From an uncultured Spartobacteria bacterium (GTDB lineage: Bacteria; Verrucomicrobiota; Verrucomicrobiia; Chthoniobacterales; JAATET01), in contig CALGTD010000010.1 of NCBI GenBank assembly GCA_937901895.1, positions 1 through 32,451 of the forward strand: a stretch of 32,451 bases of DNA, given 5' to 3'. Below the pieces are notes generated by a model. It made no database searches and was not told the DNA's origin. It saw only the letters and a program-made list of their open reading frames with translations. Each line of letters begins with the position of its first letter. Within the stretch, counting starts at the first letter, position 1. Both the position numbers and the translations under genes were made by a program. Positions 15,477 through 23,312 of the stretch are shown piece by piece.

Positions 15477-16931
15477 CTATTTCGCCTCGGGGTGGCGGTA
15501 GAGGATCTTCAGCAACTCCTCGACGACCTGCGGGTTCGACTGTGCAAGGTTCCTCTTTTCGAGAGGATCCGTCTCGTAGTCGTAAAGCTCCAAATCGGCG
15601 GATTCCCGGGGAGCTCCCGGCTTCTTCCACTCCACCAGGCGGTAGCGGTCCGTGCGAATCGCGCGCCCGAGTCGCCCCCCCAGCGGGAAGCAATGAAACG
15701 CGTGATCGCGCACACGGGCGGACGGGTCGCGAAGAACCGGCGTGAGATCCTCTCCGTCGATCTGCTGCGGCACGTCCAGCGGCGGGAACCCGGCCAGACT
15801 GGCCAGCGTCGGATAGATGTCGACCGTTTCGGCGAGCTGTCCGGTGTGAGTGCCGGGTGTGGTGACCCCGGGGGCAACCATGATCAAAGGAATGTGGTTC
15901 GCTTCTTCGTAGTTGGTGTGTTTGGTCCAGTATCCGTGATCACCAAGGTGATAACCGTGATCGCCCCACAGCACGATGATCGTGTTGTCGGCAAGACCAA
16001 GCCGATACAGCTCGGCGAGCACCTTGCCAATCTGCGCATCGACGTAACTGACGGCCGCGTAGTAGCCGTGCATCATCTGAACCGACAGCTTGTCGTCGAA
16101 GCGACCGTTTTCCGGCAACGGGTCGTAGTTGTTCACCTCGCCACCCCATTTTGCCGCATATTTCGGAGCGCCCTCGGGCTCCTTGCGGTATTCAGCGAGC
16201 TTGAAGTCGGAGGGTTTGTAGAGATCCCAGTATTTCTTTGGCGCAGTGAAAGGCAGGTGCGGCTTTACGAATCCAAGTGCAAGGAAGAACGGCTTCCCAC
16301 TCTCCTTTGCGGCGATCAAGCGGCGAATCCCTTCTTCGGCGATCCGGCCGTCCGCATATGCGTTATCGGGGGCGTCCACAATCTCCCATGCAGAACCCCG
16401 CGGGAGCTTTCCAATGCGTCCGAGTTCGCGGTTCGTAAAAAACGCCTCCTCCCGCGTGAGCTGGCCGCCGGCCGTGCTTTCGGGATCAAGATATTCCACA
16501 ACGGGCTCGAGCTGCGTTGGCACACTCCACGAAGCGGCGTCATCCGTATTGCCGTGTCCCGTGTGGAACAGCTTTCCAACGGCCTCGGCCTTGTAACCAT
16601 TCTGCCTGAACAGCTGAGGAAGCGTTACCGCATCCGGCACCGCCTTGCGGAAATTCGTCCCGAGATCGTAGATGCCGAGGGTCGAGCTCCGGGAACCCAC
16701 GAGCAGGTTGTTCCGGGAAGGCGCGCAGACCGCCTGGTTGCAATAGGCACGATCGAATTGAAGGCCTTTCGACGCGAGCAGGTCGAGATTGGGCGTCTTG
16801 GCGGTCTTGTCCCCGTAACATCCCAAGGTCGGCTTGAGATCGTCGACGCAGATCAACAACACGTTCGGCGGCTGGGTGGCTCCAAAAGCGGTGGAAGCAA
16901 GACAGGCAAGCGGTAACAAAAAATTTCTCAT
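15477..16931 (-). CDS. Exported sulfatase, iduronate-2-sulfatase-like
   Basis: A 484-residue type I sulfatase with a signal peptide (1-18). Asp30 and Asp31 in ICVDDLKP are calcium ligands. The C-x-P-S-R motif at 69-73 (CAPSR) provides the Cys that is converted to formylglycine, so an FGE enzyme is needed in the cell. GDHGYHLGDHGYWTKHTNYEEANH supplies the further metal and sulfate-binding residues. HTGHGN and FVKPHLPFTAPKKYWDLY are typical of iduronate-2-sulfatase-like (S1_7) enzymes of Planctomycetes and Verrucomicrobia, which desulfate polysaccharides. The real substrate cannot be told. It is monocistronic and lacks a Shine-Dalgarno sequence. Confidence 0.95.
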   Translation of the reverse strand: MRNFLLPLACLASTAFGATQPPNVLLICVDDLKPTLGCYGDKTAKTPNLDLLASKGLQFDRAYCNQAVCAPSRNNLLVGSRSSTLGIYDLGTNFRKAVPDAVTLPQLFRQNGYKAEAVGKLFHTGHGNTDDAASWSVPTQLEPVVEYLDPESTAGGQLTREEAFFTNRELGRIGKLPRGSAWEIVDAPDNAYADGRIAEEGIRRLIAAKESGKPFFLALGFVKPHLPFTAPKKYWDLYKPSDFKLAEYRKEPEGAPKYAAKWGGEVNNYDPLPENGRFDDKLSVQMMHGYYAAVSYVDAQIGKVLAELYRLGLADNTIIVLWGDHGYHLGDHGYWTKHTNYEEANHIPLIMVAPGVTTPGTHTGQLAETVDIYPTLASLAGFPPLDVPQQIDGEDLTPVLRDPSARVRDHAFHCFPLGGRLGRAIRTDRYRLVEWKKPGAPRESADLELYDYETDPLEKRNLAQSNPQVVEELLKILYRHPEAK

Positions 16932-17125
16932 ACAGCGGGGTAACCGGGAATTGATTGGAAGATTGCGGAGCTACCGACTCCGCCGGCAGGCAAGACAAAC
17001 CGTTCCAACGGGCTTTGAAGTATCATTGCCCCCGGTAGCCCACCATGAGGATCACCAACTAAATTCTGAGATCCTTTACCGTGTCACAAACCCGAAAGAG
17101 AGGTGACTAACGCTGAAGAAGAAAA

Positions 17126-17209
17126 TGGTGCTCGGGGGGGGACTTGAACCCCCATGCCTTGCGGCATACGCCCCTCAAACGTACGTGTCTGCCATTTCAC
17201 CACCCGAGC
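17126..17209 (-). tRNA. tRNA-Leu(GAG), CCA encoded
   Basis: Folded by hand on the minus strand. The 7-bp acceptor stem pairs GCTCGGG with CCCGAGC perfectly. The D-arm is GTG/CAC with loop AAATGGCAGA. The anticodon stem TACGT/GCGTA has one G-U pair, with loop TTGAGGG giving anticodon GAG for CUC and CUU codons. The long variable arm TGCC-GCAA-GGCA is typical of class II tRNA-Leu. The T-arm is GGGGG-TTCAAGT-CCCCC. Discriminator A and CCA are genome-encoded at 17129-17126. A T-rich stretch follows downstream on the minus strand. Confidence 0.96.
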
Positions 17210-17352
17210 TAAAGTGGAAGCGGATTTCCATGGTCGGATCCGCGAAGGGAAGGGCAGTGTCTCACGAAACTTTCCACACGCAAGCCGGAAATTTCCCTTG
17301 AGTTCGAATTCGATCACTGTCATTTTCCCCGGTTCTCACCAAGGCACTGTTT

Positions 17353-17667
17353 ATGGCATACGCAATCGTTCAAACCGGCGGGAAGCAATACCGCGTCGCA
17401 GAAGGTGACGAGATCGACGTGGAGAAGCTCGATGTCGAAGCCGGCAAGGAAACCGCACTCGATGTGCTCCTGTTCGCCGACGGCGATACCGTGAAATTTG
17501 GTTCGCCGCTTCTCGACGGCGCGTCTGTCACGGCCGAGGTCGTGGACCAGCACAAAGGCGAGAAGGTCATCGCTTTCAAATACAAGCGGCGCAAGGGTTA
17601 CCACCGCACAGTCGGCCATCGCCGTCAGCTTACGCGCCTCAAGATCAAATCCATTTCCACCAAGTAA
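17353..17667 (+). CDS. rplU: 50S ribosomal protein L21
   Basis: A 104-residue ribosomal protein. The N-terminus AYAIVQTGGKQYRVAEGD is diagnostic, and the C-terminal RNA-binding part KGEKVIAFKYKRRKGYHRTVGHRRQLTRLKI is complete. AAGG about nine bases before the ATG may serve as ribosome binding site. It is followed six bases later by rpmA, the usual L21-L27 order. The obg GTPase gene that often follows is absent here. Confidence 0.98.
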   Translation: MAYAIVQTGGKQYRVAEGDEIDVEKLDVEAGKETALDVLLFADGDTVKFGSPLLDGASVTAEVVDQHKGEKVIAFKYKRRKGYHRTVGHRRQLTRLKIKSISTK

Positions 17668-17673
17668 TCCGCC

Positions 17674-17925
17674 ATGGCACATAAGAAAGGACAGGGCAGC
17701 GTCAAAAACGGACGCGACAGCCAGAGCAAGCGTCTCGGCGTGAAAAAATTCGGCGGCCAGTCCGTCATCGCCGGCAATATCATCATTCGCCAGCGCGGCA
17801 CGAAGTTCATCCCGGGTCGCAATGTCGGCCTCGGACGCGACTACACGATTTTCGCCCTCGCCGACGGCCGGGTGAAATTCGATCGCAACGGACGTCGCGT
17901 GAACGTCGAGCCGGTTTCGGCCTGA
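17674..17925 (+). CDS. rpmA: 50S ribosomal protein L27
   Basis: An 83-residue ribosomal protein, complete. The N-terminus AHKKGQGSVKNGRDSQSKRLGVKKFGGQ begins directly at AHKK, so the Firmicutes-type cleavable extension is missing. IIRQRGTKFIPGRNVGLGRDYTIFALADG is the conserved core. The N-terminal tail reaches toward the peptidyl-transferase centre. It is cotranscribed with rplU and ends before a strong terminator. Confidence 0.98.
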   Translation: MAHKKGQGSVKNGRDSQSKRLGVKKFGGQSVIAGNIIIRQRGTKFIPGRNVGLGRDYTIFALADGRVKFDRNGRRVNVEPVSA

Positions 17926-17983
17926 TATCGTAAAGATCATCGCTCCGCCTCGCTAACACCGCGCGGTCGGCGAATCTCAAATC

Positions 17984-18015
17984 AAAAGGCACGGGGTAAA
18001 TCCCGTGCCTTTTTT
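17984..18015 (+). terminator. Rho-independent terminator after rplU-rpmA
   Basis: A perfect 12-bp stem AAAAGGCACGGG / CCCGTGCCTTTT with loop GTAAAT, followed by an unbroken T-run (18010-18015). It lies 58 bases after the rpmA stop. Confidence 0.95.
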
Positions 18016-18078
18016 GTATTCAGTCGCGGGTTGTTATTCCTGCTTCCATCCTCGCGCCGTCCGCCGTTTTCTGAGTTC

Positions 18079-19311
18079 ATGCACGTCCCGCACCTCATCG
18101 AACGCAAACGCGAGGGACACGCACTCACTCCCGGTGAAATCGCCGACATCGTCGACGCTTTCACCCGGGGGGATCTGCCGGACTATCAGATGTCCGCGCT
18201 CGCGATGGCGATCTTCTTCCGCGGAATGACCGAGAGAGAGACCGCTGCTCTTACCGCCGCCATGCGTGACAGCGGACGCGTCTTCAGCTGGCCGGAGGAG
18301 TCTCCGCCCAAGGTGGACAAGCACTCGACCGGTGGCATCGGTGACAAAGTTTCGCTCGTGCTGGCGCCGCTGCTCGCGTGCGAAGATTTCTGGGTGCCGA
18401 TGGTTTCGGGTCGCGGCCTGGGCATCACCGGCGGCACCCTCGACAAGCTCGAGTCGATCCCGGGCTTCGATGTCCGCTTATCCGAAGAGCGCGCACTTCG
18501 ACAGATCGAGAAAATTGGTGTGTTCATGGCCGGTCAGACCGACGACTTTTGCCCGGCCGACCGGAAGCTTTACGCGCTGCGGGATGTCACCGGCACCGTT
18601 CCCTCGCAGTCACTCATCATCGCCAGCATCATGTCGAAGAAACTGGCGGAATCGCTGGATCGTCTCGTGCTCGACGTAAAATTCGGCAGTGGCGCGTTCA
18701 TGAAGACACGCGAAGACGCTGAGACGCTCGCCGCAGGACTTGCCGCTGCGGGCAACGGGAACGGCGTTCGGACCACCACCATCCTCACACCGATGGACGA
18801 ACCGCTCGGTCACACGGTCGGCAATGCGCTCGAAGTCGCAGAGGCTGTGACCACGCTCCAGGGACACGGCCCCGGTGACCTCGTCGATCTCACGCTCCGT
18901 CTGTGCTCCTCTGTTTCCGACCTGCCCGAGGAAGCCTTTCGGCGACACCTCGAGTCCGGCGCTGCATGGGAAAAATTTCTTCGCCTCGTCGAGGAACAAG
19001 GCGGAGATGCCAGGGTCCTGGAGAATCTCTCCGAATTTCACCGCGCTCCGGAAATTGAAGCGGTTCCCTCGCCCTGCGACGGCGTCATTCAGGAAATCAA
19101 TGCGAGTGCGATCGGGCTCGCCAGCGTCTTGCTCGGGGCGGGAAGAATGGTTGCGGCGGATGTCATCGATCCCGCGGTGGGATTCAGCGGCATCCGGAAA
19201 ACCGGCGACCGCGTTGTGAAGGGGGAACCCGTGTTGACCATTCACGCCCGAGATCGCGACGGATTGGAAATGGCGCGCGAGGCCATCGCGAGAGCCATTG
19301 TCGTTAGCTGA
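18079..19311 (+). CDS. deoA: Thymidine/pyrimidine-nucleoside phosphorylase
   Basis: A 410-residue nucleoside phosphorylase that splits thymidine or uridine with phosphate into base and pentose-1-phosphate (pyrimidine salvage). The glycosyl-transferase signature and phosphate site KHSTGGIGDKVS (81-92), MVSGRGLGITGGTLDKLESI (108-127), the substrate residues LRDVTGTVPSQS (167-178) and ASIMSKKLA (182-190) are all present. The C-terminal alpha/beta domain includes the GDRVVKGEP turn. It is somewhat shorter than the usual 430-440 residues. ATG 18079 is chosen because it yields the usual family N-terminus (HLIERKREG). Thymidine versus uridine preference is not resolved. Confidence 0.93.
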   Translation: MHVPHLIERKREGHALTPGEIADIVDAFTRGDLPDYQMSALAMAIFFRGMTERETAALTAAMRDSGRVFSWPEESPPKVDKHSTGGIGDKVSLVLAPLLACEDFWVPMVSGRGLGITGGTLDKLESIPGFDVRLSEERALRQIEKIGVFMAGQTDDFCPADRKLYALRDVTGTVPSQSLIIASIMSKKLAESLDRLVLDVKFGSGAFMKTREDAETLAAGLAAAGNGNGVRTTTILTPMDEPLGHTVGNALEVAEAVTTLQGHGPGDLVDLTLRLCSSVSDLPEEAFRRHLESGAAWEKFLRLVEEQGGDARVLENLSEFHRAPEIEAVPSPCDGVIQEINASAIGLASVLLGAGRMVAADVIDPAVGFSGIRKTGDRVVKGEPVLTIHARDRDGLEMAREAIARAIVVS

Positions 19312-19320
19312 GGGGGCAAT

Positions 19321-19383
19321 CCCGACCGGGTCGTGAGAAGTCGCCAATTCGAGCCGGTATCCGTCGGGGTCTCTCGATACCAA
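19321..19383 (-). pseudogene. Possible remnant of a glyoxalase/VOC-family gene
   Basis: The minus strand of the gap after deoA encodes VSRDPDGYRLELATSHDP, close to the C-terminal strand of vicinal-oxygen-chelate proteins (usually ...RDPDGyrlEL). The frame is closed by a TGA six bases upstream of the TTG at 19383. The neighbouring frame reads LERWYRE just before it, as a frameshifted continuation might. No complete domain is recognisable. It may be a decayed gene end or chance; the match is about a dozen residues. Confidence 0.3.
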
Positions 19384-19502
19384 CGCTCAAGATCCGCAAC
19401 TGCAGCGCGGTGATCGTCCGCAATCCTATCACTGCACGCGGCCTGCAACGCCCCGAACGAAACAGTTGGCGGGATTCCCGCCGGTTCATCATGCTGGAAG
19501 CG

Positions 19503-20207
19503 ATGCGAACGATTTCCGGCATCCTGCTCGCAAGCTGCCTTTCCCTCCATGCCGCGGATCCGGCAGTCACGGAGCTGATGCAAAGCCGAGACGCTCTTCG
19601 CGACCGCCCCTTTTCGGAGATCGTGGAAAGCGCCACCGGGAGGAAAGTCATTCCAGTGGATCCCGCACGCCATGGAGCGATCCTGCACCACATCGGCAGG
19701 GCTCTCGACGAAACCCTTCGCGCCTTCGACGACCCTGCGCATCCGATTCATCAATCCGGAAGAGTCAACGAAGCGAGCCGCCATCTTGAGGACGTCCTCC
19801 GCGACCGGTTGAGCGCAATTCCCGGCTGGACGTGTGCGATTCCCGCCACCGCGGAAGGACGCGAGCAACGTGCCGGCTATCCCGATCTACGGATCGAAAC
19901 CGACACAGGTATTGTGATCTACCTCGATCCTAAGCTTTACGCGGCAAAGAACCGCGACAGTGCGCTGCGGACGTTCTACTATGAGCCCAAGGCCCTCACT
20001 GGAAAGATTCAGGCGAACGCCATTCACCTTCTTGCAGGGATTGCCCACGACGAATCCGGCACGCGACTCCGGCTGACGGGTTGGGAGCTGGTGGATCTTT
20101 CCCGGGTGAACGTGCGCGTCAAAATCGAGTTTCAGGCGTCAAACCGCGACCTTTACGCTCCCGAAACCGTCGTTGCTCAATCCAGCGAGCAAGGAGATTT
20201 GAACTGA
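19503..20207 (+). CDS. Exported protein with PD-(D/E)XK nuclease-like residue pattern
   Basis: A 234-residue protein I do not recognise as a named family. Residues 1-17 form a signal peptide (hydrophobic core, LHA|AD). The centre carries GYPDLRI (Pro127-Asp128) followed 13 residues later by YLDPKLY (Asp142-x-Lys144), with Glu96 at the end of a preceding helix. Glu-PD-DxK is the layout of the PD-(D/E)XK nuclease fold. The rest, RTFYYEPKALTGKI, HLLAGIAHDE, GWELVDLSRVNVRVKIEFQASNRDLY, fits alternating strands and helices. ATG 19503 is chosen for its signal peptide; ATG 19491 is possible. If a nuclease, it would act in the periplasm or outside. It could also be a non-catalytic relative. Confidence 0.72.
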   Translation: MRTISGILLASCLSLHAADPAVTELMQSRDALRDRPFSEIVESATGRKVIPVDPARHGAILHHIGRALDETLRAFDDPAHPIHQSGRVNEASRHLEDVLRDRLSAIPGWTCAIPATAEGREQRAGYPDLRIETDTGIVIYLDPKLYAAKNRDSALRTFYYEPKALTGKIQANAIHLLAGIAHDESGTRLRLTGWELVDLSRVNVRVKIEFQASNRDLYAPETVVAQSSEQGDLN

Positions 20208-20235
20208 AGCGCCTTTCCGCTTTACTGGGCGCATC

Positions 20236-21549
20236 ATGCGCATCGTTCGTTGTTCGGAAAAAGGATACGAGAAGAAGCTCGCGCCTCTTACGCGCCGGGC
20301 AAAACCGGATCAACAGGTGCAGGCCACGGTCGCCGAAATCCTCGCCGCCGTGGAAAAGGAGGGCGATCGCGCGCTCATTCGTTACACCAAAAAATTCGGA
20401 GGCCCGAAGCTAACACCCGCAAAGTTGCGCGTGACCGATGCCGAGCTTGATGCCGCGGATGCCGCCTTGGATGCGAAGACGCGGCGCGCGCTTCGTGCCT
20501 CCCACGCGAATGTCGCCGTGTTTGCAAAGGCAAGCCTCCGTGAGAGCTGGTTCATGAAGAACCGCCAGGGAGCCATTGTCGGCGAGCGATTCGATCCGTT
20601 CCGTCGAGTCGGCATTTACGTTCCCGGAGGAACAGCTCCTCTCGTTTCCTCCGCGATCATGACCTGCACGCTGGCGCAGACGGCGGGAGTTCCGGAAATC
20701 GTGGTTGCCACTCCCTCGGATGCGAAGGGGAAGGTTCATCCTGCCCTTTTGGCTGCGCTGCGCCTTTGCGGAGCGACGGAAATCTACAAAGTCGGCGGCG
20801 CCCAGGCGATCGCTGCCCTCGCTTACGGGACGAAGACGATCGCTCCGGTTGTAAAACTTTTCGGGCCGGGCAATGCGTATGTCGTCGAGGCAAAGCGCCA
20901 GCTCTTTGGAATCTGCGCCGTCGATCAACTGCCGGGGCCAAGCGAGGTTCTGGTCATCGCGGACGATGCGGCGAATCCGGAGTGGGTCGCCGCGGATCTG
21001 CTCGCGCAGTCCGAGCACGGCCATGGCAGCGAGGCCATTCTTCTCACGCCGTCCGGACGCCTCCTCGATCAGGTCGTCGAAGCAATAAAGCGCCAGGCGG
21101 CGGAATCGTCGCGGCCGGAGTTTCTCGCCGGAGCCCTTAGGAATGCCATGCTCGTGCAGGTGCGTGATCTCGACGAAGCCATCGCGCTCGCAAACGCCTA
21201 CGCGTCCGAGCACGTCTCCGTGGCGACACGCGAGCCAGGCGTGGTCGCAGCAGAGCTCCTCACGAGCGGAGCGATCTTCCTCGGGGGAATCTCACCCGTT
21301 GCGGGCGGTGATTTTCTGGCCGGACCGAGTCACGAACTGCCAACCGGCGGAGCGGGCAAATCCTTTGCGGGCCTCACTGCGGACCAGTTTCAGCGACGCA
21401 CGAGCATTGTGCGTTTTGACGAAGACTCGCTGCGCAAATCGGCGCCATATCTGGAAGCCTTCAGCGCCATCGAAGGTCTGGACGCCCACGGCCGCTCAGT
21501 CTCGATCCGGCTCCCCAGACGCATCCCCTCGCGCAGGAAAGGAAAGTGA
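20236..21549 (+). CDS. hisD: Histidinol dehydrogenase
   Basis: A 437-residue zinc enzyme for the last two steps of histidine synthesis (L-histidinol to L-histidine with NAD). Zinc ligands line up with the family: Gln258 and His261 in LAQSEHGHGS, Asp359 in GGDFLAGPSH, and His418 in LDAHGRS. The catalytic Glu325-His326 pair is in ASEHVSV. KVGGAQAIAALAYGT and GPGNAYVVEAKRQLFG complete the NAD and substrate sites. Its TGA overlaps the folP GTG as GTGA, so it leads the hisD-folP-cdaA-glmM run and is separated from other his genes. Confidence 0.98.
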   Translation: MRIVRCSEKGYEKKLAPLTRRAKPDQQVQATVAEILAAVEKEGDRALIRYTKKFGGPKLTPAKLRVTDAELDAADAALDAKTRRALRASHANVAVFAKASLRESWFMKNRQGAIVGERFDPFRRVGIYVPGGTAPLVSSAIMTCTLAQTAGVPEIVVATPSDAKGKVHPALLAALRLCGATEIYKVGGAQAIAALAYGTKTIAPVVKLFGPGNAYVVEAKRQLFGICAVDQLPGPSEVLVIADDAANPEWVAADLLAQSEHGHGSEAILLTPSGRLLDQVVEAIKRQAAESSRPEFLAGALRNAMLVQVRDLDEAIALANAYASEHVSVATREPGVVAAELLTSGAIFLGGISPVAGGDFLAGPSHELPTGGAGKSFAGLTADQFQRRTSIVRFDEDSLRKSAPYLEAFSAIEGLDAHGRSVSIRLPRRIPSRRKGK

Positions 21550-22397
21550 ACCGTCTGCTGTGGAAGGTTCGCCGTGCAACGCTCGACCTGGGTCAGCGGG
21601 GCGCAATCATGGGAATCCTGAACGTTACACCGGATTCGTTTTCCGACGGCGGCGCATACGACAATCCTGAGCGTGCCGTCGAGCATGCGCTCGCGATGGA
21701 ACGCGACGGCGCGGAGATCATCGACATCGGCGGTGAGTCGACCCGGCCCGGAGCCCTACCGGTCCCTGCCGACGAGGAAATCCGTCGGGTGGTTCCCGTG
21801 ATCGAACGCCTGCGGGCGGAGTCCGATGTTCTCATCTCGATCGACACTTCGAAAGCCACCGTCGCGCGTGCGGCCATGGAAGCCGGTGCGGACATCATCA
21901 ACGATGTCACCGGGTTCTCCGGCGATCCGGACATGGCCGCCGTCGCGCGCGACACAAACGCAGGCGTGGTCCTCATGCACATGCGCGGCACTCCGCAGAC
22001 GATGCAGCAACGCACGGACTACCACGACGTGGTCGCCGAAGTCCGGGAATTCCTTCGACAGCAAATGGAGAGGGCGATAGCCTGCGGCATTGACCCCATG
22101 CGGATTGTTCTCGACCCCGGCATCGGCTTCGCGAAGACGGCGGAACAAAACCTCTCCCTGCTGCGGCATTGCGACAGATTTGCTGTGAACGACCGGCCCG
22201 TCCTCATCGGTGTTTCCCGGAAATCGCTCCTTGCGAAACTTGCCGGCTCCACGGAACCCGCCGACCGGTTCTGGCCCGGGGTGGCGATCACGGCGCTTTG
22301 CCGGCGACTGGGCGCCCGTGTGTTCCGCGTCCATGATCCGCTTCCCCACCTCCACGCACTCCGGATGACGGAGGCCATCCTCAACCCTGTAGCGTAA
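21546..22397 (+). CDS. folP: Dihydropteroate synthase
   Basis: A 283-residue TIM-barrel enzyme joining dihydropterin pyrophosphate and p-aminobenzoate in folate synthesis, the sulfonamide target. Signatures are MGILNVTPDSFSDGG (22-36), IDIGGESTRPGA (59-70), SIDTSKA, NDVTGFSGD, LDPGIGFAKT, GVSRKSLL and RVHD near the end. The GTG start at 21546 is set by the GTGA overlap with hisD and the purine-rich AGGAAAGGAAA just before it. Its TAA shares one base with the cdaA ATG. folP next to cdaA and glmM is also known from other bacteria. Confidence 0.97.
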   Translation: MNRLLWKVRRATLDLGQRGAIMGILNVTPDSFSDGGAYDNPERAVEHALAMERDGAEIIDIGGESTRPGALPVPADEEIRRVVPVIERLRAESDVLISIDTSKATVARAAMEAGADIINDVTGFSGDPDMAAVARDTNAGVVLMHMRGTPQTMQQRTDYHDVVAEVREFLRQQMERAIACGIDPMRIVLDPGIGFAKTAEQNLSLLRHCDRFAVNDRPVLIGVSRKSLLAKLAGSTEPADRFWPGVAITALCRRLGARVFRVHDPLPHLHALRMTEAILNPVA

Positions 22398-23194
22398 TGG
22401 CGGCCTGGGAATTCCTTCAGGACAACTGGAAGTCGGGTGTCGAGATCCTGATCCTCGCGGTCGTTCTCTACTACATCTACAAATACCTGCGCGGCACGCG
22501 CGGCGCGCGCATTCTCATCGGTCTCGCGCTCATTTTCATCACCCTCACGTTCATCTCGCAGCTTCTTGACCTCATCGTCATCGGCTGGATCCTGCGGAGT
22601 TTCTCCGTCTTTCTCGCGATCGCGTTGGTGGTCATCTTCCAGCCGGAATTGCGCCGCGCGCTCACCGAACTCGGCAGCCACCGGTTCTTTGGCTCCGCCT
22701 TCGAAAGCCGGGAGACGATCGAAGAGATCACCGACTGCGTGTTCGCGCTCGCCGGGAAGGGATTTGGCGCGCTCATCGCCATCGAGCGGGAAATCAATCT
22801 TCGATCCGTGATCGAGACCGGCGTTCGCATCGACTGCGACTTTTCCGAAGAGCTGACGCTCACGATCTTTTATCCGAAGACGGTGCTGCACGACGGTGGC
22901 ATGGTTGTTTCCAACGACCGCATCGTCGCCGCCGGTTGCATCTTTCCGCTCACGCAACGCGAGGACCTCGATCGCACCCTCGGTCTCCGGCACCGGGCCG
23001 CGCTGGGAGTGAGCGAGGAATCGGACGCGCTCGCGATCGTTGTTTCCGAGGAGACCGGGCAGGTCTCGATTTGCCACGACGGCATCATCGAACGAAACCT
23101 GAATGTGGAAAACTTCCGCAAGCAACTCAGCCGTCTCCTCCTTTTCGAGACCCATGAAGATCGTTCAAACGCTGACCAGCCATTGGAGGCCTAA
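22397..23194 (+). CDS. cdaA: Membrane diadenylate cyclase CdaA (DisA_N domain)
   Basis: A 265-residue enzyme making c-di-AMP from two ATP. Three transmembrane helices (about 15-30, 38-60, 63-80) are followed by a DisA_N catalytic domain (about 100-250) in the cytosol. Family motifs are present but altered at two positions: HDGG (165-168) where the catalytic motif is normally DGA, and GLRHR (196-200) where GTRHR is usual. The following AALGVSEESDALAIVVSEETG is fully conserved. It starts at an ATG sharing one base with the folP stop. The mini cdaR and glmM follow, the usual cdaA-cdaR-glmM order, where GlmM can inhibit CdaA. Confidence 0.94.
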   Translation: MAAWEFLQDNWKSGVEILILAVVLYYIYKYLRGTRGARILIGLALIFITLTFISQLLDLIVIGWILRSFSVFLAIALVVIFQPELRRALTELGSHRFFGSAFESRETIEEITDCVFALAGKGFGALIAIEREINLRSVIETGVRIDCDFSEELTLTIFYPKTVLHDGGMVVSNDRIVAAGCIFPLTQREDLDRTLGLRHRAALGVSEESDALAIVVSEETGQVSICHDGIIERNLNVENFRKQLSRLLLFETHEDRSNADQPLEA

Positions 23195-23312
23195 GCTGGC
23201 CTGCCTGCTGCTGGCCACCGGGCTCTGGTATATCATCAAGCAAAACGTGAAGCAGACTCCCGAACCGCGCGCGTGGCCGGATCCCGCAGCAGCCATGGAA
23301 ACGAGGCGATGA
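23154..23312 (+). CDS. 52-residue CdaR/YbbR-like remnant: membrane anchor only
   Basis: A tiny protein between cdaA and glmM, in the place where cdaR (ybbR) is normally found. SHWRPKLACLLLATGLWYIIKQNV matches the N-terminal cytosolic tip and transmembrane helix of YbbR proteins (usually ...NW.LKLLALLLA..LW), but none of the extracytoplasmic YbbR repeats follow. Only about 20 residues remain after the helix (PEPRAWPDPAAAMETRR). It overlaps cdaA by 41 bases and its TGA overlaps the glmM ATG as ATGA. The overlaps and the conserved anchor argue for a real gene, whether a shortened CdaA regulator or a decayed one. Confidence 0.72.
   Translation: MKIVQTLTSHWRPKLACLLLATGLWYIIKQNVKQTPEPRAWPDPAAAMETRR

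Noticed and set aside
15492..16916. Long plus-strand open frame (474 codons) opposite the sulfatase
   Set aside because: The sulfatase on the other strand has all catalytic motifs; this frame shows no recognisable fold and is a GC-rich shadow.
17210..17352. Promoter for rplU and for tRNA-Leu
   Set aside because: Only weak hexamer matches (TTGAGT/CATTTT and TTGCGT) were found on either strand, too poor to report as features.
22019..23155. Minus-strand open frame (378 codons) across folP and cdaA
   Set aside because: It covers two conserved genes antisense, and its charged, repetitive Glu/Asp/Arg content is that of a reverse-strand artefact.
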